A stretch of DNA of 64,000 nucleotides, taken from contig JAJBUQ010000019.1 of NCBI GenBank assembly GCA_020860245.1, positions 25,048 to 89,047 of the forward strand. The letters are read 5' to 3'. Below the pieces are notes generated by a model. That model searched no databases. It was not told the origin of the DNA and saw nothing but the letters and a program-made list of their open reading frames with translations. The translations under genes were made by a program, and so were the position numbers. This DNA comes from Rikenellaceae bacterium (GTDB lineage Bacteria > Bacteroidota > Bacteroidia > Bacteroidales > Rikenellaceae). Each line of letters starts with the position of its first letter. Positions within the stretch are counted from its first letter, which is position 1. This document shows, piece by piece, positions 27,501 through 38,122 of this stretch.

Positions 27501-29077
27501 TGCCCGATATGGCAAAGCAATATACCAGAAAAAATAACGACGTTTTCGAAAAACTGAGCCAGGAGCTCGGAACGATGCCTCCGCAGAGTATCGATCTCGA
27601 AGAGGCGGTTCTCGGTGCCCTTATGCTTGAGAAGGACAGCATTATGTCCGTACAGGAGTTCCTACGCCCGGAATCGTTTTATAAGGAGTCTCACAAAATA
27701 ATTTATCAGGCTATTCTCGATCTCTCCGCTAAGATCGAACCTATCGACCTCTACACCGTGGGGCAGATGCTCCAGCGCAACGGAAGGCTTGCGGACGTGG
27801 GAGGTCCGGGGTACCTTGCTCTTCTTACTCAGAAGGTAGGGTCTGCCTCGCATATAGAATTCCACTCTAAGATAATTGCTCAGAAGTACGTCCAGAGAGA
27901 GCTTATACGCGCTGCTACCGACATACAGAAAAAATCCTACGACGATTCGACCGACGTAACCGATCTTATTGATTTTGCCGAAGCGGAGATATTCAAAGTC
28001 GCCGAAGGGACGGTCAAGAAGGATGTTCAGAAGTCGAGGGATATTATCTCCAAGACTTTGAGAATGATCGAGGAGGCCTCCAAGAAGACAGACGGATTCA
28101 GCGGTGTCCCTACGGGCTTCACCCATATCGACCGCCTGACTCTCGGATGGCAGCCGTCGGATCTTATTATCATTGCCGCACGCCCCTCGATGGGTAAGAC
28201 CGCGTTCGTTCTCTCGATGGCGAGGAATATCTCGGTGGATTTTCAGAAGGGCGTTGCATTCTTCTCGCTGGAGATGAGTTCACAGCAACTGATGATGAGG
28301 CTTATTGTAGCGGAATCCGGACTCGATTCACGCGATGTCCGCAACGGCAAACTCAGTCCGGAACAGTGGAAGCATCTTGAGAACAGCATCAAACCCCTAT
28401 CCGACGCACAGTTATTTATCGACGATACGCCTGCGCTCTCGATCTTTGAATTCCGCTCTAAGGCGCGCAGGCTTAAGATACAATACGACATACAACTTAT
28501 AATTATCGATTACCTTCAGTTGATGACAGGAACGCCGGAGACAAGAGGTAACAGGGAACAGGAGGTGTCGTCTATCTCCCGATCCCTGAAGGCGATAGCT
28601 AAGGAACTTAATATTCCGATCATCGCATTGTCCCAGCTCAACAGGTCCGTGGAATCGCGTGGGGGAGATAAACGCCCTCAGTTGTCCGATCTAAGGGAAT
28701 CCGGAGCGATCGAGCAGGACGCCGACCTCGTAGCGTTTATCCACCGGCCTGAATACTATGGACTTACGGAAGACGCTCAGGGAATGCCCACAGCGGGAAT
28801 GGCTGAAATCATTGTGGCGAAGCACCGTAACGGTGCGGTGGATACCGTTAAATTACGCTTCCGTAAGGAGCAGGCAAAATTCATGGATCTCGACGAGGGG
28901 GATATGGGTGCAGACGGATTCACTCCGTTCAACACCCCTGCGGAGGAATTCGGTTCGAGTATAGACGGAGGAGGATGGGATATGTCCGCGATCTCCGGTG
29001 CATTGGGGGGTACGTTCGATTCCACTCCTGCTGACGGATTCGATTCGGGAGGCAAAAATGAAGATACTCCGTACTAA
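27500..29077 (+). CDS. dnaB: Replicative DNA helicase DnaB
   Basis: The 525-residue hexameric helicase unwinds DNA at the replication fork. The N-terminal domain starts at PPQSIDLEEAVLGALML (about 27-43). The RecA-like domain has Walker A AARPSMGKTAFVLS, LEMSSQQLMMRL, Walker B LIIIDYLQLMTG and the HRPEYYGL and KHRNGAVDTVKLRF arginine-finger region. No intein is present. A Gly/Asp/Ser-rich tail of about 60 residues is disordered. An ATG at 27488 in frame is possible; the one at 27500 overlaps the surE stop (TAATG), and one at 27509 is a further candidate. Confidence 0.94.
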   Translation: MPDMAKQYTRKNNDVFEKLSQELGTMPPQSIDLEEAVLGALMLEKDSIMSVQEFLRPESFYKESHKIIYQAILDLSAKIEPIDLYTVGQMLQRNGRLADVGGPGYLALLTQKVGSASHIEFHSKIIAQKYVQRELIRAATDIQKKSYDDSTDVTDLIDFAEAEIFKVAEGTVKKDVQKSRDIISKTLRMIEEASKKTDGFSGVPTGFTHIDRLTLGWQPSDLIIIAARPSMGKTAFVLSMARNISVDFQKGVAFFSLEMSSQQLMMRLIVAESGLDSRDVRNGKLSPEQWKHLENSIKPLSDAQLFIDDTPALSIFEFRSKARRLKIQYDIQLIIIDYLQLMTGTPETRGNREQEVSSISRSLKAIAKELNIPIIALSQLNRSVESRGGDKRPQLSDLRESGAIEQDADLVAFIHRPEYYGLTEDAQGMPTAGMAEIIVAKHRNGAVDTVKLRFRKEQAKFMDLDEGDMGADGFTPFNTPAEEFGSSIDGGGWDMSAISGALGGTFDSTPADGFDSGGKNEDTPY

Positions 29078-29120
29078 AACCAGATTTTTTTCTTAAATTA
29101 GAAAATTAATTTCAAACTAT

Positions 29121-29774
29121 ATGGTAACGATACTCGGTAAAGAAAATACGATACTCAACAAGTTTGTTTCGGAATTGCGTAACAGCAGCATTCAGCGCGA
29201 CAGTATGCGGTTCCGGAGAAATCTGGAACGTGTCGGAGAGATAATGGCTTACGAGATAAGCAAAACCTTGAATTACCGGAGTATTACGGTGGAAACCCCT
29301 CTGGGAGAGGCTGAGATTAATGTTCCGGAAGGAGAAGTAGTTCTCGCGACCCTATTGAGGGCCGGACTGCCTATGCACTCAGGATTCCTTAATTTTTTCG
29401 ACAATTCGGAGAGCGCGTTCGTGTCCGCTTACCGTAGATATAAGAAGGACGGTACGTTCCATATAGATATCGAATCGGTAACGACTCCGTCCCTTGCAGG
29501 CAAAACCCTTATTCTTATAGATCCGATGCTCGCTACCGGTGTCTCTATGGAACTGTCGTATCAGACGTTGATTCAAATGGGAGGGGAGCCTGAATTTACC
29601 CACATTGCGTCTGTGATCGCGAGTGAAGACGGTGTTGAGTATATTAAAAAAAGATTCTCTTCCCACAAAATGAAAATATGGACTGCAGCTGTCGATGAGG
29701 AACTGACTGTAAAATCATATATCGTTCCCGGGATAGGGGATATCGGCGATCTTGCTTACGGAAATAAAATTTAG
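29121..29774 (+). CDS. upp: Uracil phosphoribosyltransferase
   Basis: The 217-residue enzyme makes UMP from uracil and PRPP for pyrimidine salvage. It has the PRPP-binding segment TLILIDPMLATGVSM (about 132-146), VLATLLRAGLPMHSGFL, and the uracil-site IVPGIGDIGDLAYGN at the C terminus. The PRPP loop reads ATGVSM where most family members have ATGGS. It lies 43 nt after dnaB and 5 nt before ispF. Confidence 0.9.
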   Translation: MVTILGKENTILNKFVSELRNSSIQRDSMRFRRNLERVGEIMAYEISKTLNYRSITVETPLGEAEINVPEGEVVLATLLRAGLPMHSGFLNFFDNSESAFVSAYRRYKKDGTFHIDIESVTTPSLAGKTLILIDPMLATGVSMELSYQTLIQMGGEPEFTHIASVIASEDGVEYIKKRFSSHKMKIWTAAVDEELTVKSYIVPGIGDIGDLAYGNKI

Positions 29775-29779
29775 AAATT

Positions 29780-30271
29780 ATGCCTTACAGAATAGGTAAT
29801 GGTTACGATGTTCATGCCCTTGCCGAGGGATTGCCGCTATGGCTTGGCGGAATCCGGCTCGAACATTCTAAAGGATGTATCGCCCATTCGGACGGGGATG
29901 TCGTTCTGCATGCCGTATGCGACGCCTTGCTGGGTGCTGCTGCATTGAGGGATATAGGGTATCACTTCCCCGATAATCCCGATGAATTCAAAGGTATAGA
30001 CAGTAAAATATTACTGAAAAAAACGATAGAAATCGTTCGTGATTCCGGTTACGAAGTTGTCAATATCGATGCGGTAATCTGTCTTCAGGAACCGAAAATA
30101 AAAAACATAATTCCGCAGATGGTAGTTGTTATGGCGGAGGTTATGGGTGTGGATGAAAGTCAGGTCTCCGTGAAGGCAACCACCACCGAGAAACTCGGAT
30201 TCGTGGGAAGAGAGGAAGGGATAGCGGTTTATGCCGTGGCAATGATAAAAAAAATTAACGATGGACAGTAA
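29780..30271 (+). CDS. ispF: 2-C-methyl-D-erythritol 2,4-cyclodiphosphate synthase
   Basis: The 163-residue enzyme catalyses the cyclisation step of the non-mevalonate isoprenoid pathway. Metal ligands are visible in RIGNGYDVHAL (Asp and His) with a further His in ALLGAAALRDIGYHF, and the C-terminal signature is KATTTEKLGFVGREEGI. Its last 11 bases overlap the start of the radical SAM gene. Confidence 0.95.
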   Translation: MPYRIGNGYDVHALAEGLPLWLGGIRLEHSKGCIAHSDGDVVLHAVCDALLGAAALRDIGYHFPDNPDEFKGIDSKILLKKTIEIVRDSGYEVVNIDAVICLQEPKIKNIIPQMVVVMAEVMGVDESQVSVKATTTEKLGFVGREEGIAVYAVAMIKKINDGQ

Positions 30272-31235
30272 GGTCTATCCGTGGGGAGATTCGAGAAAGT
30301 TTAACAGTTATTCGCGGTATTTTAAGGATTTGTTCGGAAGCAGGGTTCAGAAGATCGCTGTCAATGCAGGGTTCACATGTCCGAACAGGGACGGTACCGT
30401 CTCCTCCGGAGGCTGTACGTTCTGTAACAACAACGCATTTACCCCGTCTTACTGCGATCCGGCAAAATCTGTCGCCCGGCAGATAGAGGAAGGGGTGGAA
30501 TTTCACTCCCGCAGATATAAAAAAGCGGAGAAATTTTTAGTTTACTTCCAGTCGTTTTCAAATACTTACGCTCCTCTTAAGGAGCTTAAACGGATATACG
30601 GTCAGGCGTTTGACAGCGAAAATGTTATAGGTGTCGTGGTAGGCACACGTCCGGACTGTATAGACGAGGCTAAACTGGATTATTTTGCGTTACTCGCTGA
30701 GAAAAAATATATAGCTGTCGAGTACGGAATCGAATCGTGTTACGACAGCACTTTACGGTCGATAAATCGCGGGCATGATTTTAGATGTGCGCAGGATGCG
30801 GTCAAGGCTACTGCCGTCAGAGGAATCCACACTGGGGCGCATTTTATACTCGGACTGCCGGGAGAGACCGAAGAGATGATGATCGGGCAGACAGGCCTTA
30901 TTAACGACCTGCCCTTGGATACAGTTAAGTTCCACCAGCTGCAGATATTCAAAGATACCGCTATGGGCGAGGAATATTTGAACGATCCGTCAAAATTCAA
31001 ACTCTTCGAACTGGAGGAATATATTGCGTTCTTCTCGGAGATACTGATACGCCTTCGTCCGGATCTGGTTGTCGAGAGATTTGCCGGAGAAGCCCCTCCG
31101 CGATACCATATAGGGCATAAATGGGGGCTCGTGCGTAATGAACAGCTTGTGGCGATGCTTGAAAAATTTCTTGAAAATAACGATCTTTATCAGGGGAAAT
31201 TATACCGCGGGAACCATCCCGTAATTATGACTTAA
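30261..31235 (+). CDS. TIGR01212-type radical SAM protein (YhcC-like)
   Basis: The 324-residue protein has the Fe-S/SAM cluster motif of the YhcC group, with Cys residues in [19 protein letters not shown] near residues 38-54. [45 protein letters not shown] and [14 protein letters not shown] follow and match the family. The reaction is not established from the sequence. It overlaps ispF by 11 nt and precedes the aconitase gene by 13 nt. Confidence 0.88.
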   Translation: MDSKVYPWGDSRKFNSYSRYFKDLFGSRVQKIAVNAGFTCPNRDGTVSSGGCTFCNNNAFTPSYCDPAKSVARQIEEGVEFHSRRYKKAEKFLVYFQSFSNTYAPLKELKRIYGQAFDSENVIGVVVGTRPDCIDEAKLDYFALLAEKKYIAVEYGIESCYDSTLRSINRGHDFRCAQDAVKATAVRGIHTGAHFILGLPGETEEMMIGQTGLINDLPLDTVKFHQLQIFKDTAMGEEYLNDPSKFKLFELEEYIAFFSEILIRLRPDLVVERFAGEAPPRYHIGHKWGLVRNEQLVAMLEKFLENNDLYQGKLYRGNHPVIMT

Positions 31236-31248
31236 AAAATACAGGCTT

Positions 31249-33507
31249 ATGTTGTTCGATCAGGAATTGACAGAAAAAATATATTCTACCTTCAGAAACA
31301 AGGTAGACCGTGCGAAGAATTTGCTCGGAAGGCCGCTTACATTGACCGAGAAGATTCTCTATGCTCATCTCTACGATGACAGCGAATTGGCGGACTATCG
31401 AAGGGGAGAAGATTATGTAAATTTTGCTCCGGACCGCGTCGCTATGCAGGATGCGACCGCGCAGATGGCGCTGCTCCAGTTTATGACAGCAGGGAGAGAA
31501 CGTTCAGCCGTACCTGCTACCGTACACTGCGACCACCTGATCGTTGCGGAGCAAAATGCGGAGAAGGATCTTCCGAATGCTTTGAATTATAACAGAGAGG
31601 TCTATGACTTCCTCCGTTCGGTATCGGATAAGTACGGTATAGGATTCTGGAAACCTGGTGCAGGGATTATACATCAGGTAGTTCTGGAAAATTATGCGTT
31701 CCCCGGGGGAATGATGGTCGGTACCGACTCACATACCCCCAATGCCGGAGGGCTCGGAATGATAGCCATAGGGGTAGGAGGCGCGGATGCCGTCGATGTA
31801 ATGGCAGGGATTCCGTGGGAACTCAGGATGCCCAAAATAATAGGAGTAAGGCTGTCGGGACGTCTTAACGGATGGACTTCGCCTAAGGATGTAATACTAA
31901 AAATAGCGGGTATTCTTACTGTTAAAGGTGCTACGAATGCGGTTATGGAATACTTCGGGGACGGAGCGGACAGCTTATCGGCGACAGGTAAAGCTACTAT
32001 ATGCAACATGGGAGCGGAGATCGGGGCGACGACTTCCGTATTCCCGTTTGACAGTAATATGGCTGATTATCTGACAGCCACCGGAAGAGGAAGCATTGCA
32101 GACGGAGCTCAGGAGCTTGCCGGTTATCTGAGGGCGGATCAGGAGGTGTACGAATATCCTGAAAAATATTACGACCAGCTTATAGAGATCGACCTGAGTA
32201 GGCTCGAACCATATATTAACGGACCGTTTACGCCGGATGCCGCCCATACGATATCCGAGTTCGGGAGGATAGTTTTAAAGGAAGGTTATCCGCGCAAAAT
32301 GGAGGTAGGGCTTATCGGCTCCTGCACCAATTCCTCTTATCAGGATATGAGTCGTGCCGCATCGGTAGCAAGACAAGCTGTGGAGAATAATATAGAAGTA
32401 AAAGCGGATTTTATCGTGAATCCGGGTTCGGAACAGGTGAAATATACTGCGGAGAGGGACGGGCTGATAAAAGATTTTGAAAATATGGGTAGTGTGGTAA
32501 TGACAAATGCCTGTGGACCGTGTATCGGGCAGTGGAAGCGCAAGACCGACGATCCTCTGCGGAGGAACTCCATTGTGACCTCCTTTAACCGCAATTTTGC
32601 TAAACGTGCGGACGGGAATCCGAATACCTTCGCATACGTAGCGTCGCCAGAGATCGTTACCGCGCTGACGCTTGCAGGGGATCTCTGCTTCAATCCGCTG
32701 ACGGATACCCTTACGAACCGCGATGGTAAACAGATAAAATTAGCGGAACCTACGGGTAGTGATCTGCCTATCAAAGGATTCGATGTCGATGATCCAGGAT
32801 ATATCGCTCCATCCGATAACGGTGCGGACATCGAAGTCCGGATATCACCAGATTCCGAACGCATCCAAAGGCTCGAACCGTTCCAACCGTCTGACCCTGC
32901 CGATTTTACCGATATGCGTCTGCTCATAAAAGCCGAAAGCAAATGCACCACGGACCATATATCTATGGCAGGGGTGTGGCTCCGTTACAGAGGACACTTA
33001 GAGAACATATCCGGCAATCTGCTTATGGGCGCCGTAAATAAATTTAACGGGAAGACCGACAGCGTGTTGAACGTTGAAAACGGACGTTATGATAAGGTAT
33101 CAGAGGTTGCGAAGGAATATAAGTCTCAGGGAATATCCTCTATTGTCGTAGCCGAAGAGAATTACGGAGAGGGATCGTCCAGAGAACATGCCGCGCTCGA
33201 GCCGAGATTCCTTGGGGTAAGGGTTATCTTGACAAAATCGTTCGCGAGAATACATGAAACGAATCTGAAGAAGCAGGGAATTCTCGCACTGACCTTCGCG
33301 GATAAAAACGACTACGATAAGATCAGAGAGGATGACCGTGTGGCAGTCAAAGGATTGGATGAATTTACACAGGGAAGGAATCTCGTTGTGGAACTTAATC
33401 ATTCGGACGGTACCACAGAATCCTTAGAGGCCGTCCATACGTACAACGATCAGCAGATTCAATGGTTCTATGCCGGAAGTGCTCTGAATTATCTATCTGG
33501 TAAATAG
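31249..33507 (+). CDS. Aconitate hydratase, mitochondrial type
   Basis: The 752-residue Fe-S enzyme interconverts citrate and isocitrate. The 4Fe-4S ligands are in [14 protein letters not shown] (Cys near residue 362) and [14 protein letters not shown] (Cys pair near 425-428). [29 protein letters not shown] and the C-terminal swivel domain with [19 protein letters not shown] are present. Length near 750 and the motif spacing fit mitochondrial-type aconitase and not the 890-residue AcnA or the AcnB type. No citrate synthase or isocitrate dehydrogenase follows; a strong terminator does. Confidence 0.93.
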   Translation: MLFDQELTEKIYSTFRNKVDRAKNLLGRPLTLTEKILYAHLYDDSELADYRRGEDYVNFAPDRVAMQDATAQMALLQFMTAGRERSAVPATVHCDHLIVAEQNAEKDLPNALNYNREVYDFLRSVSDKYGIGFWKPGAGIIHQVVLENYAFPGGMMVGTDSHTPNAGGLGMIAIGVGGADAVDVMAGIPWELRMPKIIGVRLSGRLNGWTSPKDVILKIAGILTVKGATNAVMEYFGDGADSLSATGKATICNMGAEIGATTSVFPFDSNMADYLTATGRGSIADGAQELAGYLRADQEVYEYPEKYYDQLIEIDLSRLEPYINGPFTPDAAHTISEFGRIVLKEGYPRKMEVGLIGSCTNSSYQDMSRAASVARQAVENNIEVKADFIVNPGSEQVKYTAERDGLIKDFENMGSVVMTNACGPCIGQWKRKTDDPLRRNSIVTSFNRNFAKRADGNPNTFAYVASPEIVTALTLAGDLCFNPLTDTLTNRDGKQIKLAEPTGSDLPIKGFDVDDPGYIAPSDNGADIEVRISPDSERIQRLEPFQPSDPADFTDMRLLIKAESKCTTDHISMAGVWLRYRGHLENISGNLLMGAVNKFNGKTDSVLNVENGRYDKVSEVAKEYKSQGISSIVVAEENYGEGSSREHAALEPRFLGVRVILTKSFARIHETNLKKQGILALTFADKNDYDKIREDDRVAVKGLDEFTQGRNLVVELNHSDGTTESLEAVHTYNDQQIQWFYAGSALNYLSGK

Positions 33508-33524
33508 AATTGGATATAAAATCC

Positions 33525-33558
33525 GATAAGCCGTTCCTGAATTGGAACGGCTTATCTT
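33525..33558. terminator. Bidirectional terminator between aconitase and ABC ATPase genes
   Basis: A perfect 13-bp stem GATAAGCCGTTCC (33525-33537) and GGAACGGCTTATC (33544-33556) encloses loop TGAATT. Short T-rich stretches flank it. It separates convergent transcription units. Confidence 0.75.
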
Positions 33559-33585
33559 CTTCTCATATTTAAAGGGTCGTGCGGG

Positions 33586-34266
33586 TTACAGGTATTGTTT
33601 GATGTCCTTAACTATCTGGCCGTCGAAGAGATTGATGATACGATGGGCGTAGGAAGCGTCGTGCCGGGAGTGCGTGACCATTAGTATTGTCGATCCCTCT
33701 TTGTTTAGTTCGGTAAGAAGTTCCATTACTTCCTTGCCGTTCTTGGAATCGAGATTGCCGGTAGGCTCATCGGCAAGTATCAGCTTCGGATTTGTCACTA
33801 CCGCGCGCGCGATAGCCACACGCTGCTGCTGTCCACCGGAGAGCTGTTGAGGGAAGTGCCCTGCGCGATGGCTGATATTCATGCGGTTAAGGATACTGTT
33901 TACCATCTCTTTGCGTTTGGACGCCTTAATTTTCAGATAGATCAGAGGGAGTTCGACATTCTCGTACACATTCAGTTCATCAATGAGGTTGAAACTCTGG
34001 AACACAAACCCAATCTGTCCCTTCCTTACCGATGTGCGATCCTTCTCTTTTAAATCAGCAACTTCTCTGCCTAACAGTTTATAGCTCCCTGAAGTAGGAT
34101 TGTCCAGAAGTCCGATAATGTTCAATAGTGTGGATTTGCCGCATCCGGAAGGTCCCATGATAGCTGTGAACTCGCCTTGACTTATATCGAAGTTGACACC
34201 GTTGAGGGCGATTGTTTCAATTTCTTCCGTCCGGAAATTTTTCTTTAAATTTTCAATCTGTAACAT
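33586..34266 (-). CDS. ABC transporter ATP-binding protein, MacB/LolD type
   Basis: The 226-residue ATPase powers the adjacent permease. Motifs: Walker [14 protein letters not shown] (about 36-48), Q-loop [12 protein letters not shown], signature [15 protein letters not shown], Walker [13 protein letters not shown] and the H-loop MVTHSRHD. The sequence type is that of the MacB/FtsE/LolD family, which drives mechanotransmission export rather than classical transport. It is the last gene of the tolC-hlyD-permease-ATPase group, 20 nt after the permease. Confidence 0.93.
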   Translation of the reverse strand: MLQIENLKKNFRTEEIETIALNGVNFDISQGEFTAIMGPSGCGKSTLLNIIGLLDNPTSGSYKLLGREVADLKEKDRTSVRKGQIGFVFQSFNLIDELNVYENVELPLIYLKIKASKRKEMVNSILNRMNISHRAGHFPQQLSGGQQQRVAIARAVVTNPKLILADEPTGNLDSKNGKEVMELLTELNKEGSTILMVTHSRHDASYAHRIINLFDGQIVKDIKQYL

Positions 34267-34286
34267 GATTATAGCTTTAATTTTTA

Positions 34287-36629
34287 CTACTCTGTTTTAA
34301 TCGATTCAACCGGATTTGCCGTCGCAGCGCGATAAGCCTGCAATATGACCGTTGCGATACCTGTTGCGGCGACTATCAGAATAGTCATGGCAAATACCCC
34401 CACGGAGAGCCTCTCTTTGTATATAAATGTCCGCATCCAGACGTTAGCAAGGTATATCGATACCGGTATTCCGATAACGGAGGCTGTGAGGATCCATTTC
34501 ATAAATTCGGAACAAAGGGCTGTGATAATCTCAGTTATTGCCGCACCGTGGATTTTTCTTATGGCTATCTCTTTGCGCCTCCTCTCGACAGAATACCATG
34601 CAAGCCCGAATAATCCCATAATCGTGAGCGACAGGCTGAACCACGTAAAGAACCGTATTATCTTCGACATTCTTATCTCGTCCTCGTGTAGAACCAGATA
34701 TAATTCCGTAAGTTTGCGTGTCTCCAGGTGATCGGAATTAAAATCTGACAGAATGCTACGGATATCTTCAAGCGCCTCTTCTATGTCTGTCCCCGGATTC
34801 AGCCGGATGTACAGCGTCGAATAGTCCTTTGGAATTTTGAAACGTATAATCATAGGCAGCATCTCTGTTTTGAGATTCTCGATACGGAAATTATCCACTA
34901 TACCGATAAACCTGTGAGAGGTGTTCTGGAAGGCTTCATTTTTAACTGAATCTCCTACCATGACGGATTCCGGAAGAAGGTATCTTTCGTAGAATATTTT
35001 GTTAACAATAAGGTCTTCGTTCCCGGAGCTGCGTGTGAACGGTCCTCCCTCTATGAATTCTAAATCATAGGTATCGAAGAACCCCGGATCGACGGTTAAG
35101 ACATTATAGCTGTAATCCCCTCCGGAGACACTGCCTATGTGGAGTATATTCTGGGTAGTTATCGCGGATATATAGGGTACAGTATATAACCTGTCTGTGA
35201 ATTCGGAATTCATTTCGGATCCGAAGTCTAATTCGATAATATTGTCCGCTTGCGGAATGGAGTGGGAGATATAGTCCAACTGCTTTTTTATTATAAAAGA
35301 AAATGCGATTAGTATAACCGATTTTGTGAATTGCACCACTACCATATTCCTTACGAGGGAGATTTTGTTTCCTGCAAAAGTTCAGGATAGGGATATAAAC
35401 GAAGATTGGTTCGTTTTGGAGAAAATAAAGAGCGAAGGCAGGACTGTTACTACGAATAGCAATATTCCCACGATTATAAAATTTTCGGTTATTAATAAAT
35501 CTTCGATTTTAAGATCGGTTCCCATAAATCCGTTGAATACAGGAATCGACAAGTTTAAAAAATATATTGACATAAGGGAACATATCGCTATCTGGAATAC
35601 CGTCTCTACAATAACCTCTACGAATATCTCACTGCGAGCAGCCCCCAATATTCTTTTGAGTGCGAACAGGCGGATCATGCGTGGTGCGCGCGACATGGAC
35701 AAATTTATAAAGTTAAAACAGGCTATTGTCAGAATCACGATAAGGAGCGGTATGCTGATGTTTACGAGTGTCTTGTCCTGATAGCGGAATAATGGGTGTT
35801 CGGTGTTGGAAAAATAGATATCTCCCATATGTTTGAGATAAATTCTTTCTTTTATTATATCAGGATAGCTTCGGTTTTTGGTTACGTCCTCTTCAAGCCT
35901 CTCTGCAAATTCTTTGGCAGATACTCCATCCCGAAGTTTTAGAATATTGACATATATTCCGATAATTCCTTTATCTGAATATCGATCTCTGTAAAAATAG
36001 GATAGAGAATTAAAGTCCAGTATGTTTTTTTCGCTGTCGTCGATAATACAGGTTACCGTAAGTATAGTGTTCACTCTTCCGGTCTCCTGCAAATCGCTGC
36101 CGTAGATACTTCTTTCGTAATTTATCGTCTTCCCAATCGGATTCTCGTCGCCGAAGAGTTTCTTACCCGTGGAGACGGTGATCGCGATCTCTTCCGGAGA
36201 GGATAGCGTTTGCTTCAAATCGCCGGTAATTATTTTCAGATCGAATATATCGGCGAACTCCGGACTTGCCTGAAAACTTTTTTCCAGATAACTGTTTCCT
36301 CGCTCGTCCGGAGATGTGAATACCATGAAGTCCTCGAATATCGTAGTCAGAGCCTCGATCTCAGGGAACGATTCCGCAAGGGACGATGCCCAATGAGGGT
36401 TAGTGTTCACAGAGAGTTTATCGTCGTGGAATGCGTTATTTTTCTCGATTACGTACACATTCCCATTGTCGTTAAGAGCGGAAGCGATCCGGAACTCATT
36501 GTTAATGAATATTACCAGAATGACAGAGCAGGTAATTCCTACCGTGAAGCTCACGAATGATATTATTGTATTGAGAGGATTCCGCATCCAGCTCTTGACG
36601 GTTATTTTCAATATCTCTTTTATGCGCAT
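34287..36629 (-). pseudogene. MacB/FtsX-type ABC permease interrupted by one in-frame TGA
   Basis: Two open stretches, 36629-35382 (415 residues) and 35345-34287 (352 residues), lie in the same frame with a single TGA at 35382-35384 between them. Read through, they give a 780-residue permease of the Bacteroidota type: N-terminal helix (about 20-42), periplasmic MacB domain, three helices (about 285-400), the linker, then a second helix, a second periplasmic domain (SQADNIIELDFG onward) and three C-terminal helices with the FtsX-like ERRRKEIAIRKIHGA. The TGA sits in the linker just before GNKISLVRNMVVVQF. Either the gene is a fresh pseudogene, or the halves are made separately, or it is a base-call error. 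Confidence 0.85.
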
Positions 36630-36665
36630 ATTATCGATTTAAATTTGTTAAATTTTCATATTTTA

Positions 36666-36731
36666 AAACTGTTCCCGAGGGGCCAACCCCTGTATACTGC
36701 ACTTAACTTAGACTGCCTCGGAGAACAGTTT
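36666..36731 (-). ncRNA. Structured element between hlyD and permease genes
   Basis: AAACTGTTC-CCGAGG (36666-36680) pairs with CCTCGG-A-GAACAGTTT (36716-36731), a 15-bp stem with one bulge. Inside lies a competing hairpin GGGG-CCAA-CCCC (36679-36690) that shares bases with the long stem, so the two cannot form fully together. It is transcribed within the operon from the minus strand, in a 214-bp gap where the other gaps of this operon are 10-20 nt. An mRNA processing, stability or attenuation element is possible. Confidence 0.4.
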
Positions 36732-36843
36732 ATTTAATTAAAGATTTTCATGGTTTTTATTGGCAGCCGTAAATCCTTGAATGATTGCCGAGGCGCCTTA
36801 TTCCTTGATAAAAATTTAAAGAAAGATTTTGAACTCGAACATA

Positions 36844-38112
36844 TTATTCATAATTAATATTCCTGGTAAATATAAGCAATTCGTTGTCTCCGAAGTTGTC
36901 GTAGCTGGATGTTATCACACGTTCACCCGGTTCGAGTCCTTCGGTAACTTCGTAATACTGTGGATTCTGTCTCGAAATGTTAATTTTTCTTTTATATGCC
37001 CGTGAGCCGTCCGGAGTTACGACGAAAATCCAGCTTCCACCTGTCTTCTGATAGAACGATCCTCTCGGGATAAGTATCCCTTCGGAGGATTGTCCCAGCT
37101 GAAGATTTATGTAATACGACTGACCTGTGCGGATATTCTCCGGACGTTCTCCGGTGAAGCGGAAGTCCACTTTAAACTGTCCGCCTTTGACATCCGGATA
37201 AACCTTCGAGAGTAACACTCCGTATTCCTGATTCTGCCTCTCGAATGTGCCCTCGAGGCCTGCTATGACCCGATCTATGTAATGCTCGTCCAAAGACGAT
37301 TCTATCTTAAAATCTGAGAGATCATTTATTTCTCCCATTCGCGAACCTTCCGAGATTGTCTGTCCGAGAACCACATCCAGCGATCCGAGCTGTCCCGATA
37401 CCGGAGCTTTCACGTCGAGGTTGGCGACACGTTCGCGTATCATCTTCATATTCCTGCGCATACTTTCCAGACTCTCCTCCATGTTTAGAATCTGAATCGA
37501 GCGGTAAATGGAGTCCTGTGTTTGTCGTTCACGGACAAGATCGTAGCGTTTTATCGTGTATTCGTAATCCTCTTTGGATTGCAGATAGGTCTCATTCGAT
37601 ATAAGCTTCTCGTCGTACAGTCGTTTATTCTGCAGGTAGGTTCTCTCTTTGCGTTCCAGATCCAGATCGAGTTGAAGACGTGTCTGCTGGAGATCGAGCT
37701 TCTGCTGCTCCATGCTCACCATCGTATTCCTTAACAGATTCTCTTTTTCAGCAAGCGATGCCTCGCTGTCGAGTATCTGCATCGTCAGATTCGAGTTGCT
37801 GAGACGCACGACTACATCGCCTGTTGCCACTGTGCTGCCTTCTTCCGCTATAATCTCCTCGACCCTTCCTCTCTCCAACGGACTAAGTTGGATCGTCGTA
37901 ACAGGACGTACTTGTCCGGTTATTCGCACATAGTCGTTGAAGGTATTGGTTTCTACGGTACTTATGGTAAACATTCTCGGATCGACCTTAAGTGTCGGTA
38001 CGTTGTTTCCGAATGCAGCCCACGCTATCACCAGCAGGACGAATACGCCTCCTAAAATATAAGGAATATGTTTTTTTCTTATTTTATTCTTATGCTCGAT
38101 CTTTATATCCAT
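36844..38112 (-). CDS. HlyD-family periplasmic adaptor (membrane fusion protein)
   Basis: The 422-residue protein bridges the inner-membrane ABC permease and TolC. It has a cytoplasmic basic N terminus, one transmembrane helix (about 16-36), a lipoyl-like segment split by a long coiled coil (about 105-235, Glu/Gln/Leu-rich, including LDLQQTRLQLDLDLERK), the second lipoyl half (VKAPVSGQLGSLDV) and a beta-barrel/membrane-proximal end with LIPRGSFYQKTGGSWIFVV. Lies 10 nt after tolC. Confidence 0.92.
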   Translation of the reverse strand: MDIKIEHKNKIRKKHIPYILGGVFVLLVIAWAAFGNNVPTLKVDPRMFTISTVETNTFNDYVRITGQVRPVTTIQLSPLERGRVEEIIAEEGSTVATGDVVVRLSNSNLTMQILDSEASLAEKENLLRNTMVSMEQQKLDLQQTRLQLDLDLERKERTYLQNKRLYDEKLISNETYLQSKEDYEYTIKRYDLVRERQTQDSIYRSIQILNMEESLESMRRNMKMIRERVANLDVKAPVSGQLGSLDVVLGQTISEGSRMGEINDLSDFKIESSLDEHYIDRVIAGLEGTFERQNQEYGVLLSKVYPDVKGGQFKVDFRFTGERPENIRTGQSYYINLQLGQSSEGILIPRGSFYQKTGGSWIFVVTPDGSRAYKRKINISRQNPQYYEVTEGLEPGERVITSSYDNFGDNELLIFTRNINYE

Positions 38113-38122
38113 AGATATGATA

